64,000 bases of DNA, from positions 1-64,000 of the forward strand of contig NZ_VIDQ01000012.1 of NCBI RefSeq assembly GCF_009760915.1, read 5' to 3'. Of the stretch, positions 25,074 to 32,419 are shown piece after piece. Under the pieces are notes generated by a model, which saw nothing but the letters and a program-made list of their open reading frames with translations, did no database searches and was not told where the DNA came from. The DNA comes from Azohydromonas aeria. Its GTDB lineage: Bacteria; Pseudomonadota; Gammaproteobacteria; Burkholderiales; Burkholderiaceae_C. Position 1 is the stretch's first letter. Every line of letters starts with the position of its first letter. The position numbers and the translations under genes were made by a program.

Positions 25074-25598
25074 TCAGTGCCCGCCGTTGTCGAGGTAGTT
25101 CGGGTCCTTCGGCGGCTGCGCCGCCAGCCAGCGCTGGAAGTCCTCGTCGAACTTCGTGTCGGCGTGCTCGCCAAGGAACGCCTTGGCCTGCGCGCTGTAC
25201 TCCAGCACCGGCTCACGGCCGTCGCGCGTCCACCAGACGCGCAGCCAGTTCGTCACGCCCTGGGTCGTCACGTTGATGACGCCGGTCTTCGAGCAGTACG
25301 TGGCGCCGTCCCATTCCTGGGTCACCAGGTACTGCGGCGGGCAGTTGGCGGCGCTTGCCCACTGGAGATTGCTGCCACCAGCCATGGCGCAGTTCAAGGT
25401 GCACTTGCCGCGGCTCCAGCAGCGCAGGAACTCGGTCACGTCGGGGCGGCACTCGGCGATGGAGCGCCAGGGGCCAGCGAGACAGAGCAGGACCTTGCAG
25501 CTGTCGAAGGCGTAGGCCGGGGTTGCTGCGAACAGGCTGGTCACCAAGGGCAGTGCCAGGAATCGACGCTTGAACTGGTGCGGTTGCATTTGTTGCAC
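25074..25598 (-). CDS. Exported Cys-rich protein, first gene of the virB operon
   Basis: 174 residues from ATG 25598, behind AAAAGGATG. Signal peptide (FLALPLVTSLFAATPAYA), then a domain with about eight cysteines (SCKVLLCLAGPWRSIAECRP, CWSRGKCTLNC, NCPP, YCSKTG). It resembles exported proteins that lead P-type conjugation operons, but I cannot name it. Transcribed leftward from the regulator-linked intergenic region. A surface or pilus role is likely but unproven. Confidence 0.7.
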   Translation of the reverse strand: MQQMQPHQFKRRFLALPLVTSLFAATPAYAFDSCKVLLCLAGPWRSIAECRPDVTEFLRCWSRGKCTLNCAMAGGSNLQWASAANCPPQYLVTQEWDGATYCSKTGVINVTTQGVTNWLRVWWTRDGREPVLEYSAQAKAFLGEHADTKFDEDFQRWLAAQPPKDPNYLDNGGH

Positions 25599-25631
25599 AT
25601 CCTTTTGCCGTGCGGATGCATCATCTAACCG

Positions 25632-25644
25632 TCGCCAAACGCCG
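25632..25644 (+). promoter_or_regulatory. 13-bp candidate operator copy 1 upstream of virB operon
   Basis: TCGCCAAACGCCG lies 34 bp upstream of the leftward operon start. On the minus strand it sits between a TTGAAA and a TTAGAT, where a regulator could control the promoter. The spacing between these two elements is long (~20 bp), consistent with a promoter that needs regulation. The same 13-mer recurs at 26220. Confidence 0.45.
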
Positions 25645-25754
25645 TTCTTTTCAACATGCCCAATTCAGAAACCAACTGTCAGCAGCCGAGCGCATGGCAG
25701 CACTTCGACACAATCGCGGCTTTGGCCCTTTGGCCGCGTGGTGAATTGGCACTG

Positions 25755-26240
25755 ATGTCGAGAACAAAAAACCGTCCAAGTGACCTGAGCGAGAGCCCAG
25801 CGCCGCGCTGCGTGCGTGCGCTCCTGGATGCCAAGGGGATTCCTCGCCGGCAACACGCTGCCGTCGCTGCAGAGGCGCTGTCGCTGTCGATAAGGGCCAC
25901 CGAACGCAAACTCAATGGCAAGGCCGCCTGGACCGTTGAGGAGATCGCCAGAGTGGGCGAGCACGTGGATGTGCCGCTGCTGCTGGGGATGGGGCCGCTG
26001 CTGGAGCGCGAGGGAGAGCGTGCGCTGCTGTACGTCGGGGCGATGTATCTGCGCTGTCTCGCAGTGCTCGGAGAGACCGTTGAGCCACCCTTCCGGGACG
26101 ACATGGTGGCCGTCAGTGTGCCGGGTCAATGGCTGATCGTGCCGTCCAAGGACCTCAAGCTGCCCGCCAAAAGGGTGCTTCAGGTGTTCGTGACGGACTT
26201 TGTTGGAGTGGCTGGACTATCGCCAAACGCCGCCGGATGA
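25755..26240 (+). CDS. BetR-like helix-turn-helix regulator
   Basis: 161 residues from ATG 25755; the frame also extends to ATG 25656, but that extra part is AT-richer and overlaps promoter sequence. The N-terminal HTH (LLDAKGIPRRQHAAVAAEAL, ATERKLNGKAAWTVEEIARV) looks like BetR/CI-type regulators. The C-terminal part (LRCLAVLGETVEPPFRDDMV...WLIVPSKDLKLP) may be a sensor or dimerisation domain. It diverges from the virB operon and is flanked by two 13-bp repeats, so it probably controls conjugation genes. Confidence 0.7.
   Translation: MSRTKNRPSDLSESPAPRCVRALLDAKGIPRRQHAAVAAEALSLSIRATERKLNGKAAWTVEEIARVGEHVDVPLLLGMGPLLEREGERALLYVGAMYLRCLAVLGETVEPPFRDDMVAVSVPGQWLIVPSKDLKLPAKRVLQVFVTDFVGVAGLSPNAAG
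26220..26232 (+). promoter_or_regulatory. 13-bp candidate operator copy 2 at 3' end of regulator gene
   Basis: A second exact TCGCCAAACGCCG, falling in the last codons of the regulator gene. It may be an auxiliary binding site for the regulator or just a coincidental repeat. Confidence 0.35.
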
Positions 26241-26393
26241 CGCCGCACGTACATGGCTCATGTACGCCATGCGTTCAGTTCGGAGCACAATGGCACCCGA
26301 TCAACCCTGGCCGAGCACTTGAGCGCTTGGCCTCAACCTGTGAAAGGAATGGGACCGACGACGTTCAGATGAACTAGGCCCGCAAACGAAAAA

Positions 26394-26415
26394 GCCCAGG
26401 GCGGGAACCCTGGGC
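26394..26415 (-). terminator. Strong hairpin terminator upstream of the replication gene
   Basis: GCCCAGGG and CCCTGGGC pair over CGGGAA. On the minus strand TTTTTCG follows, so it can stop leftward transcripts. It may also slow rightward read-through from the regulator gene. The rest of 26241-26529 holds no gene I can support. It contains a GCGCGCAACGCGCG palindrome and could be part of the origin. Confidence 0.65.
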
Positions 26416-26529
26416 CTCTCGTGTTTCGCTGGCCCCGCTAAGAGCTGCCACAAAACCGAATACGCAAGCGGATTGTGCAGCGAAAAGCGGGGGCGCGCAA
26501 CGCGCGGGCGCGCTCGCCCTTACGAAATC

Positions 26530-27483
26530 ATGCAACTGCACACCGCCGAAGCGGGGGATGTGCGCGCGCGCCCGCGCCGCCGCCCACGCGAGACTGACCC
26601 CGACCTACCACCCTGCCCGCCGCCGTTCGTCCGCGCCGACCAGCGCCTCCTGCGCTTCACCGGCGCCCTGGCTGACCTCACCGAGCAGATGCGCGACACC
26701 CTGGCCGCGATGCTGCGGCTGGCCGTCCAGTGGAATGCGCCCGGCGAATGGTTCGTGCTGTCGGTCAAGCGCCTCATGCGCGCCCTGGGACGCTGCCGCA
26801 ATTCCGTCGTGAACTACATGCGCCAGCTGCGCGAGGACGGATGGATCGAGCGCGACCGCTGCCTTGACGGCGCCCGGCGCCTGGGCATGCCCGTTGGCAG
26901 CACCCGGCTCACCGACAAGACGCTCGAAGCTCTCGCGCTCGCGCGGCATGCCCATTGCGCTGGGCATGCCTCAAGAGCTTTCCAAGCGAAGCCTGCTTCG
27001 CAGGGAAACGCGCCCGAGGCGCCGCCTGTGGATAACCTGCCTGAGTCAAAACCCGAAGCGCCGGTACTGCAACCCTGCGTGATCGCGCAGGACGGCTCCC
27101 GCATCCCGCACGACCTCGCGCCGCTGCTGGTGGCGATGACGGGCCGCCAGCTCTGCAGCGTCCTGGGCGTGGCCGGACCGCTGGGCGTGCGCGTGCAGGA
27201 CATCGCGAAGCAGGCGCTGCCGGCCATCGTCAAGGCCACGTGGCCGGTGGCGTACCTCAAGCGCCTCGTGCGCAGCGACCAGGACTGGAAGGTGCCGCGA
27301 CGCCAGGAGAAGGTGGCGCCGGTCTCGGTCAAGAGCCGCAGCACCCTGGCTGCGGAGCGGCTGCAGCGCCAGGCCGAGCAGCGTGAGCGCGAACTGCCGC
27401 CGCCGACGAAGCCACCGGCTGCGCTGCTTGCGCGCCGCAACGTGCACGCTATGATGGCCACGACACTAACCAACCTACCATGA
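26530..27483 (+). CDS. Winged-helix replication-initiator-like protein
   Basis: 317 residues from ATG 26530 (TTG 26473 also possible). Basic N-terminus, then a winged-helix region (FVLSVKRLMRALGRCRNSVV, then YMRQLREDGWIERDR). A Pro-rich linker with a perfect DnaA box in the DNA follows, then a second domain (VRVQDIAKQALPAIVKATWP). The layout resembles plasmid or phage initiator proteins (RepA/O type) with an origin inside the gene. It sits upstream of parAB. Replication function is inferred, not proven. Confidence 0.6.
   Translation: MQLHTAEAGDVRARPRRRPRETDPDLPPCPPPFVRADQRLLRFTGALADLTEQMRDTLAAMLRLAVQWNAPGEWFVLSVKRLMRALGRCRNSVVNYMRQLREDGWIERDRCLDGARRLGMPVGSTRLTDKTLEALALARHAHCAGHASRAFQAKPASQGNAPEAPPVDNLPESKPEAPVLQPCVIAQDGSRIPHDLAPLLVAMTGRQLCSVLGVAGPLGVRVQDIAKQALPAIVKATWPVAYLKRLVRSDQDWKVPRRQEKVAPVSVKSRSTLAAERLQRQAEQRERELPPPTKPPAALLARRNVHAMMATTLTNLP
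27027..27035 (-). promoter_or_regulatory. Perfect DnaA box inside the initiator-like gene
   Basis: TGTGGATAA on the plus strand is TTATCCACA on the minus strand, the exact DnaA consensus. It lies in the linker-coding part of the gene, encoding PVDN. Confidence 0.55.
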
Positions 27484-27878
27484 CACACGAACGCCACGAA
27501 TACACGCCGGCAGCACCGCTGCTCGAAGGAAGCCTGGCAAAACGACAGCAGCGCTTGGCCGCTGGCGACATGGTTTCTACAGAGGAAGCGGCGCAGATCA
27601 CGGGCACCAGCCGCTTCACGGTGAACACCTGGATCGACAAAGGCCGCGCCATCGGCTTGTCGCAGTCCAAGCGCGGCTACCGCATGCCTCGCTGGCAGTT
27701 CGAGCCAGCGATGTGGGACGCGCTGCCGAAGGTGTCGCAAGCGCTGGGTACGGTGGAGGGCTGGGCGATCCTGGCCTTCTTGGAGACGCCGCATGGCGGG
27801 CTGGATGGCCGCACGCCGCGGCAGGCCATCGAGCAGGGTCAGGCGCTGCGGGTACTGGAGATCGCTGGTCATGAGTAA
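27480..27878 (+). CDS. HTH protein with antitoxin Xre/MbcA/ParS-like C-terminus
   Basis: 132 residues. An N-terminal helix-turn-helix (VSTEEAAQITGTSRFTVNTW, RMPRWQFEP) is joined to a C-terminal segment (GWAILAFLETPHGGLDGRTP, RQAIEQGQALRVLEIA). That segment is the typical toxin-binding MbcA/ParS antitoxin domain. The start overlaps the initiator-like gene stop. No RES/MbcT toxin gene is next to it, so it may work as an autoregulator of the partition operon instead. Confidence 0.7.
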   Translation: MTHERHEYTPAAPLLEGSLAKRQQRLAAGDMVSTEEAAQITGTSRFTVNTWIDKGRAIGLSQSKRGYRMPRWQFEPAMWDALPKVSQALGTVEGWAILAFLETPHGGLDGRTPRQAIEQGQALRVLEIAGHE

Positions 27879-28086
27879 CCGTGACTTGACCGCTGCAGTC
27901 AATTTCTTCCTTCGCCACAAGAGCGGAACCTTTGCGTTCCGGCGCCTGCCATTCGTGCCGCGGGTCGGGGACAAGTGCGTGTTCAACGAGGTCCGCTATC
28001 AGGTGGCCATCGTCGAGTGGTGCATGGATGAAGACGCTACCGATGTTGGGGTGCGGGTCAACGTCGAACTGGAGCCGGTCGCATGA
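27871..28086 (+). CDS. Small protein in the partition operon, unknown function
   Basis: 71 residues from ATG 27871, overlapping the previous gene by 8 bp and parA by 4 bp. Sequence FRRLPFVPRVGDKCVFNEVR, then YQVAIVEWCMDED suggests a small beta-barrel (SH3-like) fold. Not recognisable as a RES or other toxin. Confidence 0.6.
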   Translation: MSNRDLTAAVNFFLRHKSGTFAFRRLPFVPRVGDKCVFNEVRYQVAIVEWCMDEDATDVGVRVNVELEPVA

Positions 28087-28901
28087 AAACCCTCGTCCTT
28101 GCGAACCAGAAAGGCGGCGTCGGCAAGTCCGCCATCTGCTGCCTCCTGGCCTATCACTTCGCCCGCCTGGGCCTGCGCACCCTGGTGCTCGACCTGGACC
28201 ACCAGGGTCACGCCACCGCGCCGCTCACTGCGTCGGGCAAGGCGACGGTTTCAGCACTCACCTCCGATCGCGCGCTCACCGACGCAGCGGCCATGGTCGA
28301 GCCCGGCGACTTCGTGCTCGTGTCGGCCGGCTACCAAGGGCTGCTGAGCCTGGAGTCGCAACCCGACCGGCACAACGAGTTTGCGCGCAACCTGCGCGGC
28401 TTCCTGCATCGCATGGGCGAGCGGTTCGATGTGTGCGTGGTGGACACAGGCCCGAACCCGGACATTCGCGTGGTGTCCGCGTTGGTTTCCGCGGACTACG
28501 TGCTCGCACCCATCGACCTCGGCCAGGAGGCCATCAGCGGGATCGTCAACCTCTTCAATGCCCCGCGCGTAGGCATTGCCACGATCCACGCCCGCCTCAA
28601 CCCGCGGCTGCAGTTCCTGGGGATGCTGCCGAACCGCGTCAAGGCCGTGCCGCTGCACAAGGCAAACCTGCTCAAGGTCATGTCCTCCAGCGCCTACCGT
28701 TCCAAGCTGCTGGCGCGCGTGGACAAGCCAGAGAGCGGCGGCGACTTCATGTTCCTGGCTGATCGCATGGTGATCCAGCAGTGCCAGGCCAATGGGCAGT
28801 TCGTGGCCGACGTGCGCGGGCAGACTGCGGCGCGCGAGACGTGGGCCGAGGTCAAGCCGGTGCTGGACCGGGTGGCAGAGATGATGGGGGTCTCAAAGTG
28901 A
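28083..28901 (+). CDS. parA: ParA partition ATPase
   Basis: 272 residues. Deviant Walker A LANQKGGVGKSA at the N-terminus, Walker A' (LVLDLDHQGHAT) and Walker B (VCVVDTGPNPDIRV). No N-terminal DNA-binding extension, so it is type Ib-like in size although its partner is a ParB/Spo0J protein. Starts on ATGA overlap and is followed by parB on GTGA overlap. Segregates the replicon with ParB bound to parS. Confidence 0.92.
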   Translation: MKTLVLANQKGGVGKSAICCLLAYHFARLGLRTLVLDLDHQGHATAPLTASGKATVSALTSDRALTDAAAMVEPGDFVLVSAGYQGLLSLESQPDRHNEFARNLRGFLHRMGERFDVCVVDTGPNPDIRVVSALVSADYVLAPIDLGQEAISGIVNLFNAPRVGIATIHARLNPRLQFLGMLPNRVKAVPLHKANLLKVMSSSAYRSKLLARVDKPESGGDFMFLADRMVIQQCQANGQFVADVRGQTAARETWAEVKPVLDRVAEMMGVSK

Positions 28902-29833
28902 GCGGCGACCGATTCAACCTCGACCTGCCCGAAATCCTCGACCTGGGCGACCTACGAGCGGCGCCTGGCGCGAGTGGTGAAGCACTCAAGCTGGACCCCA
29001 AGACCATCCGCGCCAGCCGCTGGGCCAATCGAGCGGAGCAGTCCTTCGACTCGCCGGAGTTTCTGGAGCTCAAGACCGAGATCGCCGACGCCGGTGGAAA
29101 CGTCCAGCCGATCAAGGTCCGGCCGCTGGCCGTGCCGGATGGTGTCATCCGCTACGAGGTGGTTTTCGGCCATCGCCGGCACAGGGCCTGCCTGGATCTG
29201 GGCATCGACGTGGCGGCCGTGGTCGAGGATGTGGACGACCAGAATCTGTGGACGCAGATGGAGCGGGAGAACCGCAGCCGGGCGAACCTGTCGGCTTACG
29301 AGCAAGGGACGATGTACCAGCGCGCGCTGGACGCGGGCTTGTTCCCCAACATGCTCTCGCTGGCCAAGGCGATCGGGCGCGACCACGGCGATGTGTCCAA
29401 GGCCATCGCCATTGCTGGCTTGCCGTCGCCAGTGGTCGAGGCTTTTGCCTCGCCGGCCGACATCCGCTTCCGCGACAGCAAGCCGCTCAAGGACGCTGTG
29501 GCGAAGGCGCCAGAGGCGGTCATTGCAGTGGCGCAGGCTATCGCCACCGAGCCTGAAAAACGGCCGGCAGCCGAGGTCATCCAGGCGCTCACGAAGGCTG
29601 CCGAGGGCGATTGTGGACCGTCCACAATGCCGCCCCCGGCGACTGCACCGAAGGCAGCCAAGGCGTCCACGAAGCCGACTGGTCGCGATTGTGGACCGTC
29701 CACAATGCCGCTGCGCTGGGCCCTGGACGCCAAGGCTGGCGCCATGAAAGAGGCCAAGAAAGGCGAATGGGTCCGCTGGGCGGATGTTGAAGCGGCACTG
29801 GCCGCCAAGGGAAAAAATGAGTCAGGCAAGTGA
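28898..29833 (+). CDS. parB: ParB partition protein
   Basis: 311 residues from GTG 28898. ParB/Srx domain (IADAGGNVQPIKVRPLAVPD, RYEVVFGHRRHRACLDLGID, LWTQMERENRSRANLSAYEQ), then the HTH region (LSLAKAIGRDHGDVSKAIAI). A linker carries two copies of DCGPSTMP, encoded by a repeated palindrome, then a short C-terminal dimerisation segment. It binds parS and ParA. Confidence 0.92.
   Translation: MSGDRFNLDLPEILDLGDLRAAPGASGEALKLDPKTIRASRWANRAEQSFDSPEFLELKTEIADAGGNVQPIKVRPLAVPDGVIRYEVVFGHRRHRACLDLGIDVAAVVEDVDDQNLWTQMERENRSRANLSAYEQGTMYQRALDAGLFPNMLSLAKAIGRDHGDVSKAIAIAGLPSPVVEAFASPADIRFRDSKPLKDAVAKAPEAVIAVAQAIATEPEKRPAAEVIQALTKAAEGDCGPSTMPPPATAPKAAKASTKPTGRDCGPSTMPLRWALDAKAGAMKEAKKGEWVRWADVEAALAAKGKNESGK
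29611..29627 (+). promoter_or_regulatory. Candidate parS copy 1 (palindrome inside parB)
   Basis: TTGTGGACCGTCCACAA is a perfect 7-bp inverted repeat around CCG. An identical copy lies 78 bp downstream, with flanking bases (GCGA before, TGCCG after) also conserved. Confidence 0.6.
29689..29705 (+). promoter_or_regulatory. Candidate parS copy 2 (palindrome inside parB)
   Basis: Second exact TTGTGGACCGTCCACAA. Both copies are in the same reading frame of parB and encode DCGPSTMP in the linker between the DNA-binding and C-terminal parts. Confidence 0.6.
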
Positions 29834-30080
29834 TGTGAGCGTCGCCCTGCAGCCCCTGGCGCAGGGCATCAGCCAAGCCCTGGAGTCCGTCGCCGGCGAG
29901 TCGTTGGCTTTCGTCCTGCTGGTGTCGGTGGATGGCACCACGCAGTACGTCAGCAACGCCAGCCGCACCGATGGCGTCGAGCTCATCAAGAGCCTGCGGG
30001 CGCGCTGGGAAGCGAACCGCGCCGACATTCCGGCGCACTACAACCCGGATCTCAAAGGCAAGCCGCCGATCAGCGGCTGA
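29817..30080 (+). CDS. Small protein after parB, unknown function
   Basis: 87 residues from ATG 29817, overlapping parB by 17 bp. N-terminal helix (VALQPLAQGISQALESVAG), then GESLAFVLLVSVDGTTQYVS with a beta-rich look, then VELIKSLRARWEANRADIPA. It converges on and overlaps the relaxase gene end by 11 bp. No function recognised. Confidence 0.6.
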   Translation: MSQASDVSVALQPLAQGISQALESVAGESLAFVLLVSVDGTTQYVSNASRTDGVELIKSLRARWEANRADIPAHYNPDLKGKPPISG

Positions 30081-31023
30081 CTTCCGGCCCTGGGCGCCCC
30101 ACCTCCTGCGCCCTCGCCTGCTCCCGCGCCGCCGCCATCTCCTGCACCATCGGCGTCCCGGCCAGGAACGTCTTCACCTCCCGCGCAAGCGCTTGGTCGG
30201 CCGCATCCGGCGATCCGGCCAGCGCGTTGTGCACGTGCCCCCACGCCGCAAGCGTCAGGTTCATCGCCTCCGGCGTGACGCCGTGCCGCTCGCCGCGGTC
30301 GTTGTGCAGCCTCCCCTGCTCGCGCGCCTTCACGGCCCAGATCGCCTCGCTTTGACGGACGACGCCGCGCACCACGCGCCGGCTCGCGTCCGCTTCGATC
30401 CCGCGTGAACGCAACTCGCGCGCAAAGCTCTCGCGCCAGCGGTGCAGGTCTGCCTTGCGCGTGGGCAGCCGCTTGAAGTCGCGGCCCATCGTCCGCACCA
30501 CGATGTGCAGATGCGGGTTCTTCTGATGGCCGTGGTAGGCCCAGGCGTACTTGTGACCCTCGAACTCGGCTGCCAGCATCTCGCGCACTGATGCCTCCAG
30601 GCGCTGCCGGTCCACGGTGCCGGCGGGCATCCCCATCTCGATGTGCAGCGTCTCGCGCCAGCGGCTGCCCTCCTCCGGGATCAGCGCGGTGTCGCAGCGA
30701 AAAAGCTCGCCCAGCTCCAGCACGGCCGGCATGCCCTTGAACACCTCGCCGTTCTCGTCCGTCACCTCGATCTCGCCGTGGTGGCTGATGTAGCGCAGCA
30801 CCCGGCGCACACCCTTCATCCCGGTCTGGTTCGACATGATCTTGACCATCACCTGCGGCGCGCGCCGCACGGTGGCGCGGATGCGGGCGCGGATCGCGCG
30901 CGCCGTCACCGGCCGCGGGCGCAGCAGCTTCGGCTCCTCGCCGGCCCGGCCACGCTCCGGCCCTTCGTAGAACAGTCGCGTGCCCCACTCCAGCAGCACG
31001 CCATCGACGCGCGGCTGGCCCAC
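30070..31023 (-). CDS. MOBP-type relaxase (VirD2/TraI-like)
   Basis: 317 residues from GTG 31023. The metal-binding motif III is clear: YHGHQKNPHLHIVV (His164, His171, His173). An upstream conserved segment RRVLRYISHHGEIEV carries a candidate catalytic Tyr78. There is no long C-terminal helicase or primase domain; the LPD7-type polyvalent protein of this element is a separate gene at 9842-11896. It would nick oriT and pilot the strand through VirD4. Confidence 0.88.
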   Translation of the reverse strand: MGQPRVDGVLLEWGTRLFYEGPERGRAGEEPKLLRPRPVTARAIRARIRATVRRAPQVMVKIMSNQTGMKGVRRVLRYISHHGEIEVTDENGEVFKGMPAVLELGELFRCDTALIPEEGSRWRETLHIEMGMPAGTVDRQRLEASVREMLAAEFEGHKYAWAYHGHQKNPHLHIVVRTMGRDFKRLPTRKADLHRWRESFARELRSRGIEADASRRVVRGVVRQSEAIWAVKAREQGRLHNDRGERHGVTPEAMNLTLAAWGHVHNALAGSPDAADQALAREVKTFLAGTPMVQEMAAAREQARAQEVGRPGPEVSR

Positions 31024-31027
31024 GGCA

Positions 31028-31510
31028 TCAGCCGGCCGCAGCCGCCTTGCGTGAGCGCTTCGCGGGCTGCGGCTGGGCGTGGGCGACGCTGCGCCGTGTG
31101 GCGCTAAGGTCGCCCAGCAGCGCCGCGGCCTGCGGCACGTGCGCTTGCACGGCCGCCACCGCCGCCCGGATCGCTTCGCGGTCGGCGCTGGTCATCGTCC
31201 CCGGGTGCTCGTTGATCTGGCGCGCCGCCTGGTTGAGGTTGCGGCCGATGGCCAGCAGCTGGCGGTTCGAGTCGGCCAGGGCGCGCAGCAGGTGTGCTGC
31301 GGCTGCGCCGATGCCGGGATGCCGCACCAGGCGCGCGACGAGCTCGGCGCGGGACCAGCCGGCGGCCTCGGCGTTGGCGTTGAGGACTGCGGACTCGGCC
31401 GGGGTCAGTCTGACGGTGAGCTTGACGTAGTCGCCGCTGCGGCGGCGGCGCTTGAGGGGTGGGGGTGCCGTGGGGTCAGCAGCCGGCGGCTGCGCAGGGG
31501 CTGCGGGCAT
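31028..31510 (-). CDS. MobC/TraJ-like relaxosome accessory protein
   Basis: 160 residues. After a Pro/Ala/Arg-rich start comes a ribbon-helix-helix-type segment (DYVKLTVRLTPAESAVLNAN, AEAAGWSRAELVARLVR) and a MobC-like helical part (LLAIGRNLNQAARQINEHPG). Lies directly upstream of the relaxase and next to the nic site, as in other MOBP systems. It would bind oriT and help strand opening. Confidence 0.85.
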   Translation of the reverse strand: MPAAPAQPPAADPTAPPPLKRRRRSGDYVKLTVRLTPAESAVLNANAEAAGWSRAELVARLVRHPGIGAAAAHLLRALADSNRQLLAIGRNLNQAARQINEHPGTMTSADREAIRAAVAAVQAHVPQAAALLGDLSATRRSVAHAQPQPAKRSRKAAAAG

Positions 31511-31514
31511 GTTG

Positions 31515-31618
31515 GGGCGGTGTTCGTAGTGACGGCGGCACGCCTATCCTGCAATCTCCCTTTGCTGCTGGTCTTGCTGTTTTGCTGCTGGTTGCTCGGG
31601 TTACGAGCAGCCAACAGC
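31515..31618 (+). other. Origin of transfer (oriT) with MOBP nic motif
   Basis: CCTATCCTG-C at 31543-31552 matches the RP4/MOBP nic consensus (TATCCTG|C), which puts the nick between 31551 and 31552 on the plus strand. A large inverted repeat, GGTTGCTCG / CGAGCAGCC over GGTTA (31590-31612), extended by GCTG/CAGC, lies ~35 bp downstream. The region is intergenic between the accessory gene (-) and a zinc-ribbon gene (+), the usual place. Confidence 0.8.
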
Positions 31619-31694
31619 CGAAGTCAGGCTGGGCAGGAAGTGGCCGGCTGCTTGGGTGTCCAATGGCTGGTATTTCATCCATCGGGGGCAACCC

Positions 31695-32024
31695 ATGCCC
31701 AAGCCCACCAAGCTCCACTGTCCCCGTTGCCGCGCCCGCTTCAACGCCGACCTGTCGCTGTGGGTTCACGGCTCGGACTTCTACCGTCAGGTGCAGGTCC
31801 ACAGCGACGCCGACGACCGTGGCCGCCTGCGCTGCAGTTGCGGCCGGTGCGGGCACTTCTGGTGGTCGTCGTCGGCGGAGGCGGCGCACCGCCTGCGCGA
31901 GGCCGAGGAGGCAGCCATCGCCGCGGCGGCAAAGCGGCAGGATCTCGGGCCGGTGGCGCCTCCGCCAGGGCTGCGACGGCGGGCGAGGGTGAGTGCTGCG
32001 GCCGGTCAGATGCCGCTGCTGTAG
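31695..32024 (+). CDS. Zinc-ribbon protein
   Basis: 109 residues from ATG 31695 (frame open to 31656). Two Cys pairs (LHCPRCRARF and RCSCGRCGHFW) predict a zinc ribbon; the C-terminus is Ala/Arg-rich. Function unknown, possibly DNA binding. It ends in CGCTGCTGTAG, the same 11 bases that end the endolysin gene at 6278. It overlaps the convergent gene at 32006 by 19 bp. Confidence 0.65.
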   Translation: MPKPTKLHCPRCRARFNADLSLWVHGSDFYRQVQVHSDADDRGRLRCSCGRCGHFWWSSSAEAAHRLREAEEAAIAAAAKRQDLGPVAPPPGLRRRARVSAAAGQMPLL

Positions 32025-32419
32025 CGTGCCTTCACGATGGCCGTGGCTGCTCCCTTGTCGCGCTCGTGCACGCTTCGGAAAGTGCTGAAGCGGCTGTCCG
32101 CCACGGCGAGCTCGTCCCATACGCCGACGCTGTCGCGATAGATCACCGGCATCGTGTCCACCGGAGCGCCAGCGGTCACCAGGTCCGCGATCACGTTCTC
32201 GGCGTCGTTCGTCACGGACTTGCCGCCGTTCAGATCCACGATGCAGATTACGCCATCCTCGACGGTCCACGAGTACGTCGAGCGCGGCGGCCCGAACAGG
32301 TCCATCGTGCGATCCATGGCCTCGGCCATCTTGATCTGGCAGCGGCACACTGGGCCGATCTTGAGGGCGACAGAAACCGGGTCGGTCAGCGGCTTGCCGC
32401 AGATGAGGCAGCAGGTCAT
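32006..32419 (-). CDS. DUF6011-like zinc-binding protein
   Basis: 137 residues. N-terminal CCLICGKPLTDPVSVALKIG, then PVCRC resembles the four-Cys DUF6011 element common in phage and plasmid proteins. A domain around VICIVDLNGGKSVTNDAENV follows. Promoter-distal end of the leftward early operon. Function unknown. Confidence 0.65.
   Translation of the reverse strand: MTCCLICGKPLTDPVSVALKIGPVCRCQIKMAEAMDRTMDLFGPPRSTYSWTVEDGVICIVDLNGGKSVTNDAENVIADLVTAGAPVDTMPVIYRDSVGVWDELAVADSRFSTFRSVHERDKGAATAIVKARYSSGI

Noticed and set aside
25656..25754. N-terminal 33 residues of the regulator from ATG 25656
   Set aside because: This stretch is lower in GC, not domain-like and overlaps the promoter region; the HTH begins after ATG 25755. 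Kept only as an alternative.
31584..31618. Terminator at the large hairpin near oriT
   Set aside because: The hairpin is not followed by a T-run and lies next to an exact nic motif, so an oriT inverted repeat is more likely.
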